Source of the DNA: Pseudomonadota bacterium | Lineage (GTDB): Bacteria; Pseudomonadota; Alphaproteobacteria; Acetobacterales; Acetobacteraceae | Length of the DNA stretch: 15,887 nt | Direction: 5' to 3' | Assembly: GCA_021808205.1 (NCBI GenBank) | Contig: JAKBCD010000006.1 | Span: 1 to 15,887, forward strand | Part shown: positions 7,377-14,785 of the stretch, one piece after another | Layout of the letters: each line of letters starts with the position of its first letter | Numbering within the stretch: position 1 is the stretch's first letter | Position numbers and translations under genes: made by a program | The notes under the pieces: generated by a model | What the model saw: the letters and a program-made list of their open reading frames with translations, nothing else | The model's database searches: none | Told to the model about the DNA's origin: nothing

Positions 7377-7994
7377 ATGGCCCAGCCCGGCGCGAAGGGC
7401 GCGCCGCTGCTTTATGGCGCGGCGGCCGGCGCGCTGGCAGCCGCAACCGTGCTTTGCATCCTGTTTGCCGACAAGCCGGTGGCCGCCTTCTGGCACCAGC
7501 ACCAGGCGCTGCGCCCGCTGTTCCAGGCTTGCGCCGCGCCGTCTTTGCTGGCTCTGCCCGCCGCCGCGCTCATCCTGCTTTGGGCGCTGCTGAGGCATCT
7601 GCGCGGGCAATCCCTGCCGGACCGGCTCTGGCTGACCATCGCCCTGGCCACACTGGCCGCCACCACCGCCAAGGACGAGCTGAAATGGATTTTCGGCCGT
7701 GCCTGGCCCGGCACCTGGCTGACATACGGGATCTATGGCTTTCATCCCTTCATAGAAAGCATCCTCTACGGCGCCTTTCCCTCCGGCCATACCAGCTACA
7801 CCGCCGCCCCCATGGGCGTGCTCTGGGCATTGCGGCCCCGCTGGCGGGTGCTTTCGGCGGCGCTGGTGCTGCTGGTCATGGCCGGGCTCGTTTGCGCCGA
7901 TTATCATTTTGTCAGTGATGTGCTGGCCGGGCTGCTCACCGGCGGGTTCTGCGCCTGGGCGGCGGTCCGGCTGATGGAGCCGCGCCATGGCTGA
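7377..7994 (+). CDS. PAP2-family membrane phosphatase
   Basis: A 205-residue integral membrane protein of the type 2 phosphatidic acid phosphatase superfamily. Members dephosphorylate lipid phosphates such as undecaprenyl pyrophosphate, phosphatidic acid or lipid A phosphates. About five hydrophobic segments are visible. Motif 1 is KWIFGRAWP with Lys103 and Arg108; Trp110 occupies the usual second-arginine position, as in one known subgroup. Motif 2 is PSGH (135-138). Motif 3 is ADYHFVSD, with His177 as expected nucleophile and Asp181. The motif 3 arginine is not seen, again as in that subgroup. It abuts the quinone reductase gene with no gap and overlaps the MFS transporter start by 8 bases, pointing to one transcript. 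The neighbouring LplT-like transporter suggests a phospholipid substrate, but this is inference. Confidence 0.88.
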   Translation: MAQPGAKGAPLLYGAAAGALAAATVLCILFADKPVAAFWHQHQALRPLFQACAAPSLLALPAAALILLWALLRHLRGQSLPDRLWLTIALATLAATTAKDELKWIFGRAWPGTWLTYGIYGFHPFIESILYGAFPSGHTSYTAAPMGVLWALRPRWRVLSAALVLLVMAGLVCADYHFVSDVLAGLLTGGFCAWAAVRLMEPRHG

Positions 7995-9243
7995 ACCCCG
8001 TCTGAATAGCCGCTATTTCATTCCGCTTTTCATCACCCAGGCGCTTGGCGCGCTGAACGATAATTTGTTCAAGAACGCGCTGGTGGTGCTCGCCCTTTAC
8101 CAGCTTTCCACCCGTCAGGCCGGCGCGCTCTCGGCTCTTTCGGGCGGGTTGTTCCTGCTGCCCTATATTCTGGTTTCCGCCGCGGCGGGCGAACTGGCGG
8201 ATTCACGAGACAAGGCGCGCCTCATCCTCTGGACCAAATACTGGGAGCTGGGGTTGATGGCGCTGGCGCTGGTGGGCTTCCTTGCCGATGATTTCCGCTT
8301 CCTGATGGCGGTGCTGCTGGGGCTGGGGCTGCAGGCGGCGTTTTTCTCGCCGCTGAAATACGGCCTCTTGCCAGAGCTTTTCACCGGGGACCGGCTGGTG
8401 AAGGCCAATGGCGGCGTCGAGGCCGGTACCTTCGCGGGCATTGTCCTGGGCACGGTGGCGGGCGGTGCGCTGGTGCTGCTGCCGCATGGCAGACTGCTGG
8501 CACCGCTGGCGGCCATCATGCTGGCGCTGGCGGGTATTGCCAGCGCCCGAAACATTCCCCCGGCGCTCGCCGCCGCCCCGTCCTTGAAGCCGGACTGGCA
8601 TCTCTGGCGCGCCAATGCGCGGCTGCTGCGCGCCGCCTCCGCCAACCGCCGGGTGTGGTTCGCCTGCTGGGGCATTTCCTGGTTCTGGGCACTCGGGGCC
8701 ACCGTTCTGGCCGCCTTTCCGGTGCTGGCCAAAGCCCGGCTGCATGCCGATGGCCATGTTGTTACCCTCATGCTGGGCGTGTTCGCCATCGGGGTTGGGC
8801 TCGGCTCACTGGCTGCAGCGCGCTTTGTACACGCGCGCAACCTGCTGCATTTTGCGCTCCCGGCGGGTCTTGGCATGAGCCTGTTCATCGGTGATTTCAG
8901 CTTCTCCACGGGGCATCTCGTGGTGCCGGATGTGCCAAGCCTCCTCGCCCATGCGGCGGGCTGGCGGGCACTGGCGGACCTTGCCCTCATTGCTATCTGC
9001 GGCGGGCTGTTTTCCGTGCCCTTTTACGTGCTGCTGCAAGCCAGCGCCGCCCCGGCCGAGCGCGCCCGCATGGTGGCCGCCAATAATGTGCTGAACGCCG
9101 CTGCAACTTTGCTGGCGGGCGGGTTGGAAGCCGCCGCCTATGCGCGCGGGCTTGGCCCCGGCGTCATCCTTTCCACGGCGGCCTTGTTGAACCTGCTGGT
9201 TATAGGTTGGGTCTGGCGGGCGGGAGCCTCACCAAGCTCATAA
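7987..9243 (+). CDS. MFS transporter, LplT/Aas N-domain-like (putative lysophospholipid transporter)
   Basis: A 418-residue major facilitator superfamily protein with about 12 hydrophobic segments. The N-terminal block FIPLFITQALGALNDNLFKNALVV (about 11-34) is characteristic of LplT and of the transporter half of Aas/acyltransferase fusions, which flip lysophospholipids to the inner leaflet for re-acylation. No acyltransferase domain is fused here and none is encoded next to it. The start ATG lies inside the 3' end of the PAP2 gene (8-base overlap). A hairpin terminator follows 15 bases after the stop. The MFS family is certain; lysophospholipid as substrate is inferred from the N-terminal motif and from the neighbouring PAP2 phosphatase. 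Confidence 0.88.
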   Translation: MAEPRLNSRYFIPLFITQALGALNDNLFKNALVVLALYQLSTRQAGALSALSGGLFLLPYILVSAAAGELADSRDKARLILWTKYWELGLMALALVGFLADDFRFLMAVLLGLGLQAAFFSPLKYGLLPELFTGDRLVKANGGVEAGTFAGIVLGTVAGGALVLLPHGRLLAPLAAIMLALAGIASARNIPPALAAAPSLKPDWHLWRANARLLRAASANRRVWFACWGISWFWALGATVLAAFPVLAKARLHADGHVVTLMLGVFAIGVGLGSLAAARFVHARNLLHFALPAGLGMSLFIGDFSFSTGHLVVPDVPSLLAHAAGWRALADLALIAICGGLFSVPFYVLLQASAAPAERARMVAANNVLNAAATLLAGGLEAAAYARGLGPGVILSTAALLNLLVIGWVWRAGASPSS

Positions 9244-9258
9244 CCCCGCCACCACCTA

Positions 9259-9286
9259 AAAAAGCCCCGCCTAGGCGGGGCTTTTT
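9259..9286. terminator. Bidirectional rho-independent terminator
   Basis: A perfect palindrome with GC-rich arms (GCCCCGCCT / AGGCGGGGC, 9264-9281), preceded by A5 and followed by T5. It reads as a hairpin plus U-tract on both strands. It lies between the convergent MFS transporter (stop 9243) and cold-shock gene (stop 9314) and can end both transcripts. Confidence 0.93.
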
Positions 9287-9313
9287 CGTTAGGATATTCA
9301 ACCCGGGCAGATC

Positions 9314-9976
9314 TCAGTCCACGTTGATGCTGGAAACCTCTGGGCCCTTAGAACCTTGGACAACGCTCATCCTCACGGTCTGGCCTTCCTGCAGCGGGGA
9401 TATCCCTGCCGCCTCAAGCGCCGTGGCGTGCACGAACACATCCTTGCCACCACTCTCCGGGCTGATGAAGCCGAAACCCTTGGTGGCGTTGTACCATTTC
9501 ACGATCCCGGTCATTTCCACCGCGGGGCCGGAGGCCTGCGGACGCGGGGCGCGCGGGGCACGCGGGCGGTCGAAACCGCCGCCACCGGCACCACCGGCGC
9601 CAAAACCACCCCCACCGCTGCGCGGCGGCGGCGCATCACCTTCGGTCACGGAGATCACCTGGTCCACCTGGCGGCCCTTATGATTTTGACCAACCCTGAC
9701 CTGCAGGATCGAACCCGGCGTAACGGCCTGGAAGCCGGCGTTCTGCAGGGAATTGGCGTGCAGAAACACATCTCCCGAGCCATCGGCCATCTCAACGAAA
9801 CCGAAACCCTTCTCGGAATTATACCATTTCACCGTCGCTTTCACTTCCGGTGCGGTCGAGGGTGCCCCGAATCCCGAAAAAGCCGGCGGGAAAGAGGGCG
9901 CATTGCCATAAAAATTGTCGTCGTCAAAACCACGGCGGCGGGTCTGCCGCTGGCGGTCGTTCTTCGGGGGTCGCAC
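9314..9976 (-). CDS. Twin cold-shock-domain protein
   Basis: A 220-residue RNA/ssDNA-binding protein with two complete cold-shock domains. CSD1 is at about 45-111 with RNP1 KGFGF (56-60) and RNP2 DVFLHA (69-74). CSD2 is at about 154-219 with KGFGF (166-170) and DVFVHA (179-184). They are joined by a glycine-rich then Pro/Arg/Ala-rich linker (about 115-150) that is probably flexible. The first 40 residues are basic then disordered-looking. Single-domain Csp proteins are about 70 residues; fused pairs are known in alphaproteobacteria. The start is GTG at 9976, supported by AAGGA 11 bases upstream (9988-9992). It is divergent from a DEAD-box helicase, a frequent partner in resolving RNA structure at low temperature. 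RNA chaperone function is inferred from the family. Confidence 0.94.
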   Translation of the reverse strand: MRPPKNDRQRQTRRRGFDDDNFYGNAPSFPPAFSGFGAPSTAPEVKATVKWYNSEKGFGFVEMADGSGDVFLHANSLQNAGFQAVTPGSILQVRVGQNHKGRQVDQVISVTEGDAPPPRSGGGGFGAGGAGGGGFDRPRAPRAPRPQASGPAVEMTGIVKWYNATKGFGFISPESGGKDVFVHATALEAAGISPLQEGQTVRMSVVQGSKGPEVSSINVD

Positions 9977-10204
9977 TATAAAAACTGTCCTTCAATAGAC
10001 TTCAGGGCACCAGGCGCAAGCCAAGCGCTGGCAGCATAGGGCAGCCCGTGGCAGCCATCAATCCCGAAATGCAGGGCGAACATGGGCAAATTGGCTAAAA
10101 TACCCGCCATTTTTGCATAACAAGGGACTTCGTTACGCTTTATTGGCCAGCATCGCGTATCTGCCCAGCTTAACCGCCGCTTGTTCCGCGCGCATGCAGC
10201 CCGT
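9977..10204. other. Divergent intergenic region between the cold-shock and helicase genes
   Basis: These 228 bases hold the start signals of both divergent genes. I see the cold-shock ribosome-binding site (9988-9992) and a candidate promoter for it. No convincing promoter for the helicase could be assigned, though the stretch 10088-10145 is locally AT-richer. An open frame on the minus strand here shows no family features and is not called as a gene. Confidence 0.5.
10033..10061 (-). promoter_or_regulatory. Candidate sigma70-type promoter for the cold-shock gene
   Basis: On the minus strand, TTGATG (10056-10061) and TATGCT (10033-10038) are separated by 17 bases. Each matches four of six consensus positions. 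It would give a leader of about 50 bases before the GTG start at 9976. This is a by-eye match only. Confidence 0.33.
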
Positions 10205-12028
10205 ATGAGCCCCGCCATGCCCTTTCCCGTTACCAATCCCAGCCTCGCCCGAGCCCTTGCCCAACGCGGCTATGCCGAACCCACCTCGGTGCAAAGTGCC
10301 GTGCTCGCCCCTGAGACCGAAGGACGGGACCTGTTAGTCTCCGCGCAGACCGGATCGGGCAAAACCGTCGCCTTCGGGCTGGCTCTGGCCGGCACCGTGC
10401 TGGGTGATGGCGAGACCATGCCCGCCACCCTGGCACCGCTGGTGCTGGTGATCGCCCCCACCCGCGAGCTGGCCTTGCAAGTGCATACGGAACTGACTTG
10501 GTTATATGAATTCACCGGGGCGCGCATCCTCGCTTGCGTCGGCGGCATGGATGCCCGGCGCGAGGCCCGACTGCTGCACGCGGGCTGCCATTTCGTCGTC
10601 GGCACACCGGGGCGGCTGAAAGACCATATCGAGCGCTGTAATCTGCGTCTTAATGAACTGGAAGCCGTGGTGCTGGACGAAGCCGACGAGATGCTCGATC
10701 TCGGCTTCCGCGAGGAGCTGGAGTTCATCCTCAGCGCGGCGCCGGAGGACCGGCGCACCTTGCTGTTTTCCGCCACCATCGCGCGGGAGATTGTGGCCCT
10801 GGCCCGCACCTACCAGCACAACGCCCTGCGGATAGATACCGCGGCGGCCAACCAGCCGCATGCGGATATTGAATACCGCGCCGTCCGCATGCCGGGTCAG
10901 GAGCTGGAAGCCGCATTGGTGAATATCCTGCGCGTCCAGGACAGCCGGGCCCTGGTGTTCTGCGCCACGCGGGACAATGTGCGCACCCTGCACGCGAATT
11001 TGATGGCGCGCGGCTTCACCGCCGTGGCCCTCTCGGGCGAACTCTCGCAGGCCGAGCGCAACGCCGCACTTTCAGCCTTGCGTGAGTCCCGCGCCCAGGT
11101 CTGCATCGCAACGGATGTCGCTGCGCGCGGGCTGGATCTGCCGGATCTCGACCTGGTGATTCACGCCGATTTGCCGACCAACAAGGCCACGTTCCTGCAC
11201 CGCTCCGGGCGTACCGGACGCGCCGGGCGCAAGGGTGTTTCGGTGCTTCTGGTACCGCCGCAAAAGCAGCGTCGCGCCGAAATGCTGCTGCGCGAGGCCA
11301 ACGCTGCCGCCATCTGGCAGTCCCCGCCGACCCAGGAGGACGTTCGCGCCAAGGATGAGCAGCGGCTACTGAACCATCCCAGCTTGGGCGAAGCGCTGAG
11401 CGAGACCACGCAGGGCCTCGCCGCCAGATTGCTGGAGCGCGCCAACCCCGAGGCGATCGCCGCCGCCTTCATTACCCTCGTCCAGGCCAAACTACCAACG
11501 CCCGCTGCGGTTACCATTTTACCACCCGAAGCCCCCCGTCCGGTGCGCGCCATGCGCGAACCCCACGCTGGCGGCACACCGCGCATGGCTCCTGGCAGTG
11601 GCTCCTGGTTCAGAGTCGCGCTCGGGCGCAAGCAAAACGCCGACCCACGCTGGCTGGTGCCGCTGATTTGCAAGGCTGGTGGCGTCACCAAACAAGATAT
11701 CGGCGCCATTCGTATCTTCGACCGCGAAACAAAATTCGAAATCGCCGCCGGTGCCGCGCAAACCTTTGCCGCCGCCGCTGCCGCGCAAAGCGAGGCGCAG
11801 ATTCAACCTGCCGCTCCCCCAGGCAACGCGCCACGCCCACATTTCGACGGCCCGGCCAAACCTGCTTTTAACAAAAAGAACGGCCCGGCCAAGCCTTATG
11901 CCACCAAACCTCATGCCGCCAAGCCTCATGCCCCCAAATCTCACGAACCCAAGCCCTATGCCGCCAAGCATGAGGGCAAGTTGAGCGAGCAACAGCGCCG
12001 CCGCCGGAATAAAGCTGGCCTACCGTAA
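10205..12028 (+). CDS. DEAD-box ATP-dependent RNA helicase with DbpA-type RNA-binding domain
   Basis: ATP-dependent RNA unwinding enzyme of 607 residues. The helicase core shows Q motif PTSVQ (26-30), motif I AQTGSGKT (47-54), Ia PTRELA (85-90), Ib GTPGR (133-137), II DEAD (158-161), III SAT (189-191), V ATDVAARG (302-309) and VI HRSGRTGRAG (332-341). A helical region follows, then a DbpA-type RRM-like domain (about 465-520; SWFRVALG...). The tail is disordered, rich in Lys, Pro, His and Ala, with tandem pentapeptides. Overall it resembles CsdA/DeaD more than plain RhlE. The start is uncertain among ATG 10205, ATG 10217 and TTG 10181; no clear ribosome-binding site helps. It is divergent from the twin cold-shock gene, suggesting a shared role in RNA folding, ribosome assembly or cold adaptation. 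Confidence 0.94.
   Translation: MSPAMPFPVTNPSLARALAQRGYAEPTSVQSAVLAPETEGRDLLVSAQTGSGKTVAFGLALAGTVLGDGETMPATLAPLVLVIAPTRELALQVHTELTWLYEFTGARILACVGGMDARREARLLHAGCHFVVGTPGRLKDHIERCNLRLNELEAVVLDEADEMLDLGFREELEFILSAAPEDRRTLLFSATIAREIVALARTYQHNALRIDTAAANQPHADIEYRAVRMPGQELEAALVNILRVQDSRALVFCATRDNVRTLHANLMARGFTAVALSGELSQAERNAALSALRESRAQVCIATDVAARGLDLPDLDLVIHADLPTNKATFLHRSGRTGRAGRKGVSVLLVPPQKQRRAEMLLREANAAAIWQSPPTQEDVRAKDEQRLLNHPSLGEALSETTQGLAARLLERANPEAIAAAFITLVQAKLPTPAAVTILPPEAPRPVRAMREPHAGGTPRMAPGSGSWFRVALGRKQNADPRWLVPLICKAGGVTKQDIGAIRIFDRETKFEIAAGAAQTFAAAAAAQSEAQIQPAAPPGNAPRPHFDGPAKPAFNKKNGPAKPYATKPHAAKPHAPKSHEPKPYAAKHEGKLSEQQRRRRNKAGLP
11891..11980 (+). repeat. 15-bp tandem repeat coding for Lys-Pro-x-Ala-x pentapeptides
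   Basis: Five imperfect 15-base units (11891, 11906, 11921, 11936, 11951) plus a degenerate sixth (11966-11980). They encode KPYAT, KPHAA, KPHAP, KSHEP, KPYAA and KHEGK in the reading frame of the helicase gene. The period is a multiple of three, so unit gain or loss would keep the frame. Just upstream, GPAKP occurs twice (about 11848 and 11882). Confidence 0.9.
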
Positions 12029-12069
12029 ATAATTGATCCAACCCTTCCGCCTTTGCGTAAAACGAGGGT

Positions 12070-12074
12070 GGAGG
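12070..12074 (+). promoter_or_regulatory. Strong ribosome-binding site fixing a GTG start
   Basis: GGAGG lies 8 bases before the GTG at 12083. There is no ATG nearby in the frame, so this site decides the start of the following SDR gene. Confidence 0.82.
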
Positions 12075-12082
12075 GGTGAACG

Positions 12083-12817
12083 GTGGAAACTTATCTCATC
12101 ATCGGCGGCACGAGTGGCATCGGGCGGGCATTAGCCGCGCGGCTGCGCGCCACCGCGCCAGACGCTACCTTGTTCGTCACCAGCCGGTCTGCGGAGCGCG
12201 CCGCCGAGGCAGCGGCCCCGTTGGGTGCCGTGCCGCTCACCTTGCGGGTGGAAGAGCCCAACAGCATCAAGGCTGCCCTGGCGGAGGCCACGCATGACGG
12301 CGCGCTTTCCGGATTGGCTTATTGCGCGGGGTCCATCCTGTTGAAACCCCTGGCCAGGCTCACCGCGCAAGACATGCTTGAAACCTATGAGCTCAACGTG
12401 GTGGGCGCAGCACTTTGCGTACAGGCCGCCGCCTCGGCGCTGGCGGCAGCACAAGGCGCGGTGGTGATGTTTTCCTCTGTCGCGGCGAGGCAGGGTTTTG
12501 CCATGCATACGGCTATCGGCAGCGCCAAGGCGGCGGTGGAGGGGCTCACGCGTTCACTGGCGGCAGAACTGGCGCCCAAGGTCCGGGTAAACTGCATTGC
12601 CCCCAGCCTCACCGACACCGCCATGGCAGCCCCGATCATCGGTAACGATAAGATGAAGCAAGCCATCGCGGCACTGCATCCGCTGCCGCGTCTTGGTCAG
12701 CCGGATGAGGTGGCGGCCCTTGCCGCCTTTCTGCTTAGCCAGGATGCGGGTTGGATAACCGGGGAGGTATTTGGGATAGATGGCGGGCGCGCCAGCCTGC
12801 GCACCGGAAGGGGATGA
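12083..12817 (+). CDS. SDR-family protein lacking the catalytic tyrosine
   Basis: A 244-residue classical-length short-chain dehydrogenase/reductase. The cofactor loop GGTSGIG is at residues 8-14, and the Arg35 region (TSRS) fits NADP(H) preference. FSSVA (130-134) carries the serine. The C-terminal VNCIAPSLTDT and WITGEVFGIDGG blocks are typical. Two key positions differ: the NAG motif reads CAG (81-83), and the YxxxK site reads IGSAK (145-149), with Ile replacing Tyr while Lys149 is kept. A similar substitution occurs in some proteobacterial SDRs as I recall them. Dehydrogenase activity is therefore doubtful; a binding or regulatory role is possible. It starts at GTG with a strong ribosome-binding site, 54 bp after the helicase. 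Its stop codon directly abuts that of convergent lexA. Confidence 0.9.
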   Translation: METYLIIGGTSGIGRALAARLRATAPDATLFVTSRSAERAAEAAAPLGAVPLTLRVEEPNSIKAALAEATHDGALSGLAYCAGSILLKPLARLTAQDMLETYELNVVGAALCVQAAASALAAAQGAVVMFSSVAARQGFAMHTAIGSAKAAVEGLTRSLAAELAPKVRVNCIAPSLTDTAMAAPIIGNDKMKQAIAALHPLPRLGQPDEVAALAAFLLSQDAGWITGEVFGIDGGRASLRTGRG

Positions 12818-13519
12818 TCAATACTGGCGCAGTAACGCCACCAGCCGCCCTTGTACCTTTACCCGTTCAGCCGGGAAAATCTTTGTTTCGTACCTTACGT
12901 TGGCGGGTTCCAGAGCGATCGACTGCCCCTTGCGGCGCAGCCGTTTCAGCGTCACTTCGTTATTATCCACCAGCGCTACAATAATCTGGCCGTTCTCGGC
13001 TGCTTCGCCTCGACGGATAATCACGGTATCGCCGTCCAGAATCCCAGCCTCGATCATTGAATCCCCTTCGACGGTGAGCGCGAAATGCTCGCCCCCGCCA
13101 AGCATGGACATCGGCACCTCGACCGTATCTTCATTGTCCTGCAACGCCTCGATCGGCAGGCCCGCGGCGATCTTGCCGTAAAGCGGCAGGGAGATCGCCC
13201 CGGCTTCCGGCGCCTCGGTCCGCAACCCGGCCAGGCGCGGGCCGAAATTTCCCTTGATCACATTTGGCGTGAAACTGCCTGCCACGGCCGGTCCGGGGTT
13301 CAGGTTCTGCGGCAGCTTGGTTACCTCCAGCGCTCGCGCCCTGTGTTTGTGGCGGCGCAGAAACCCACGCTCCTCCAGGGCTGAAATCAGACGGTGAATG
13401 CCCGATTTCGAGCGCAGATCCAGCGCCTCCTTCATCTCCTCGAAGCTCGGGCTGCAGCCGGTTTCGCGTAAATGTTTGTCAATGAATATCAACAGCTCAT
13501 GTTGCTTCGGGGTGAGCAT
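12818..13519 (-). CDS. lexA: LexA repressor
   Basis: SOS-response transcriptional repressor and self-cleaving serine protease of 233 residues. An N-terminal winged helix-turn-helix ([16 protein letters not shown]..., about 2-65) binds the operator. The cleavage site is Ala119-Gly120 in KIAAG. The catalytic dyad is Ser154 in EGDSM and Lys192 in VTLKRL. At activated RecA filaments LexA cuts itself and frees damage-response genes. The protein is longer than E. coli LexA (202) because of a linker at about 70-110, as usual in alphaproteobacteria. The start ATG 13519 gives the standard MLTPKQ N-terminus; GGAG lies just upstream, inside an operator. A TTG six codons earlier is less likely. Two GTTC-N7-GTTC operators indicate autoregulation. 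It lies downstream of moeA on the same strand. Confidence 0.97.
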   Translation of the reverse strand: MLTPKQHELLIFIDKHLRETGCSPSFEEMKEALDLRSKSGIHRLISALEERGFLRRHKHRARALEVTKLPQNLNPGPAVAGSFTPNVIKGNFGPRLAGLRTEAPEAGAISLPLYGKIAAGLPIEALQDNEDTVEVPMSMLGGGEHFALTVEGDSMIEAGILDGDTVIIRRGEAAENGQIIVALVDNNEVTLKRLRRKGQSIALEPANVRYETKIFPAERVKVQGRLVALLRQY

Positions 13520-13520
13520 C

Positions 13521-13535
13521 GAACGTCTCCAGAAC
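13521..13535 (-). promoter_or_regulatory. LexA operator A (SOS box) overlapping the lexA ribosome-binding site
   Basis: On the lexA strand this reads GTTCTGGAGACGTTC, an exact match to the alphaproteobacterial GTTC-N7-GTTC box. It ends one base before the lexA ATG. The GGAG ribosome-binding site lies in the 7-base spacer of the box. Confidence 0.88.
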
Positions 13536-13553
13536 AAAGCGCTAACACAAAAT

Positions 13554-13568
13554 GTTCTAGTTTAGTTC
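13554..13568 (+). promoter_or_regulatory. LexA operator B (SOS box) in the lexA promoter
   Basis: On the plus strand this reads GTTCTAGTTTAGTTC, also an exact GTTC-N7-GTTC match but in the opposite orientation to operator A. The centres are 33 bp apart. It covers the candidate -10 element and most of the promoter spacer. Confidence 0.88.
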
Positions 13569-13583
13569 TCGTTTTTGCGTCAA
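13554..13583 (-). promoter_or_regulatory. Candidate lexA promoter
   Basis: On the minus strand a -35 TTGACG (13578-13583) and a -10 TAGAAC (13554-13559) are separated by 18 bases. Operator B covers the -10 and part of the spacer, as expected for repression by blocking RNA polymerase. The promoter fits in the 69-bp gap after moeA, so lexA can be expressed independently of the upstream genes. Confidence 0.55.
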
Positions 13584-13588
13584 GCGTG

Positions 13589-14785
13589 TTATGCAAGGTC
13601 CAGCGGCAGAATATCCACAACATCCCCCGCTTCCAGGGCGGGGGCGTGCGGCACACGGCGGATCAGCGCCCTCGCCTCAGCCAAAGCGCGCAACATGCCG
13701 GAACTCTGCGTCCGCAGGGGCGTGGCAACCGGGCCTGCGCCATCATCGCAAAGCGTGGCGCGCACATAATCCTCGCGCTGATCGTTGGCTTTCATCGGCG
13801 CGCCAAGCCGGGCCTTCATTAGTTTTGGGGCCTGGGGCGGCAGCCCGCCCAGCACGGCAATGGCACCCGCCAGAAACAAAGCGGCGCATACATAGGCTGA
13901 AACCGGGTTACCGGGCAGCCCCAGCACCGGCAGCCCATGCACCTGCCCGAAAATCAGCGGCTTGCCGGGGCGCATGGCAATCTTCCAGAAATCCAGCGCA
14001 AAGCCATGTTGCGCCAGGCCGGCCTGCACCAGATCATGCGCGCCCACGCTGGCCCCGCCGGTGGTCACCAGAATATCAGCGCCGCGCGCGGCCTGTGCGC
14101 CTGCCGCCACAGCCTCCACATTATCCCGCGCGATGGGCAGCAGCAGCGCCTCCCCGCCATGGGCGTTTACAAACGCCGCCAGCATGGCCGCGTTGGAATT
14201 GGCGATGCCACCTTCCGGCACCGGCTCACCGGGCAGGTTAATCTCGTCCCCCGTGCAGAGAATCGCCACGCGGGGCTTACGATAAACGCAAAGCCAGGGA
14301 TGCCCCGCAGCACCCGCTACGCCGATATCGCGCACTGAAAGCCGCCGTCCGGCAGAGATCACCTCATCACCGACGGCAAAATCCTCGCCCTGGCGGCGGA
14401 TATGCAGGGCCAGGGCCACAGCCTCGTTCACCTGTACGCCTTGCGCGCTAGCACTGGCATTTTCCTGGATCAGCACGGCATCCGCGCCATCGGGGATGAC
14501 GCTGCCGGTGAAAATCCTTACCGTTTCGCCAGTACCCATGCGCCCAGAAAAGGGATGCCCCGCCGGGGCCTCGCCGATCAGGCGCAGCACGGCACCTGAC
14601 TGTGTATCTGCTGCCCGCACGGCATAGCCATCCATGGCGGAAACATCCGCCGGCGGCATGGAAAGCCGCGCCAGCACGGGCCTGGCCAACACCCGCTCAT
14701 GCGCCTGCGCCAACCCTAGCATTTCCGCCGCCACCGGCCTCAGCCCCGCGAAAATCCGCGCCCGGGCTTCGTCAACACTAATCAT
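13589..14785 (-). CDS. moeA: Molybdopterin molybdenumtransferase MoeA
   Basis: Inserts molybdate into adenylylated molybdopterin, the last common step of molybdenum cofactor synthesis, in the cytoplasm. At 398 residues it has normal length. Family blocks in order: SAMDGYAV (49-56), [14 protein letters not shown] (91-104), CTGDE (177-181), [11 protein letters not shown] (241-251), MRPGKP (271-276) and [10 protein letters not shown] (290-299). The start ATG 14785 overlaps the moaC stop as ATGA, so translation is likely coupled to moaC. lexA follows 69 bp downstream with its own promoter. The mix of moaC and moeA without moaA, moaD or moaE nearby means the remaining pathway genes lie elsewhere. 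Confidence 0.97.
   Translation of the reverse strand: MISVDEARARIFAGLRPVAAEMLGLAQAHERVLARPVLARLSMPPADVSAMDGYAVRAADTQSGAVLRLIGEAPAGHPFSGRMGTGETVRIFTGSVIPDGADAVLIQENASASAQGVQVNEAVALALHIRRQGEDFAVGDEVISAGRRLSVRDIGVAGAAGHPWLCVYRKPRVAILCTGDEINLPGEPVPEGGIANSNAAMLAAFVNAHGGEALLLPIARDNVEAVAAGAQAARGADILVTTGGASVGAHDLVQAGLAQHGFALDFWKIAMRPGKPLIFGQVHGLPVLGLPGNPVSAYVCAALFLAGAIAVLGGLPPQAPKLMKARLGAPMKANDQREDYVRATLCDDGAGPVATPLRTQSSGMLRALAEARALIRRVPHAPALEAGDVVDILPLDLA

Noticed and set aside
9976..10236. Possible small minus-strand gene between the cold-shock and helicase genes
   Set aside because: No ribosome-binding site or family resemblance, and it overlaps the helicase start and the region expected to hold promoters.
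12029..12075. Possible terminator hairpin after the helicase gene (ACCCTT...GAGGGT)
   Set aside because: The pairing is imperfect, has a long loop and no T-tract; it also contains the ribosome-binding site of the next gene.
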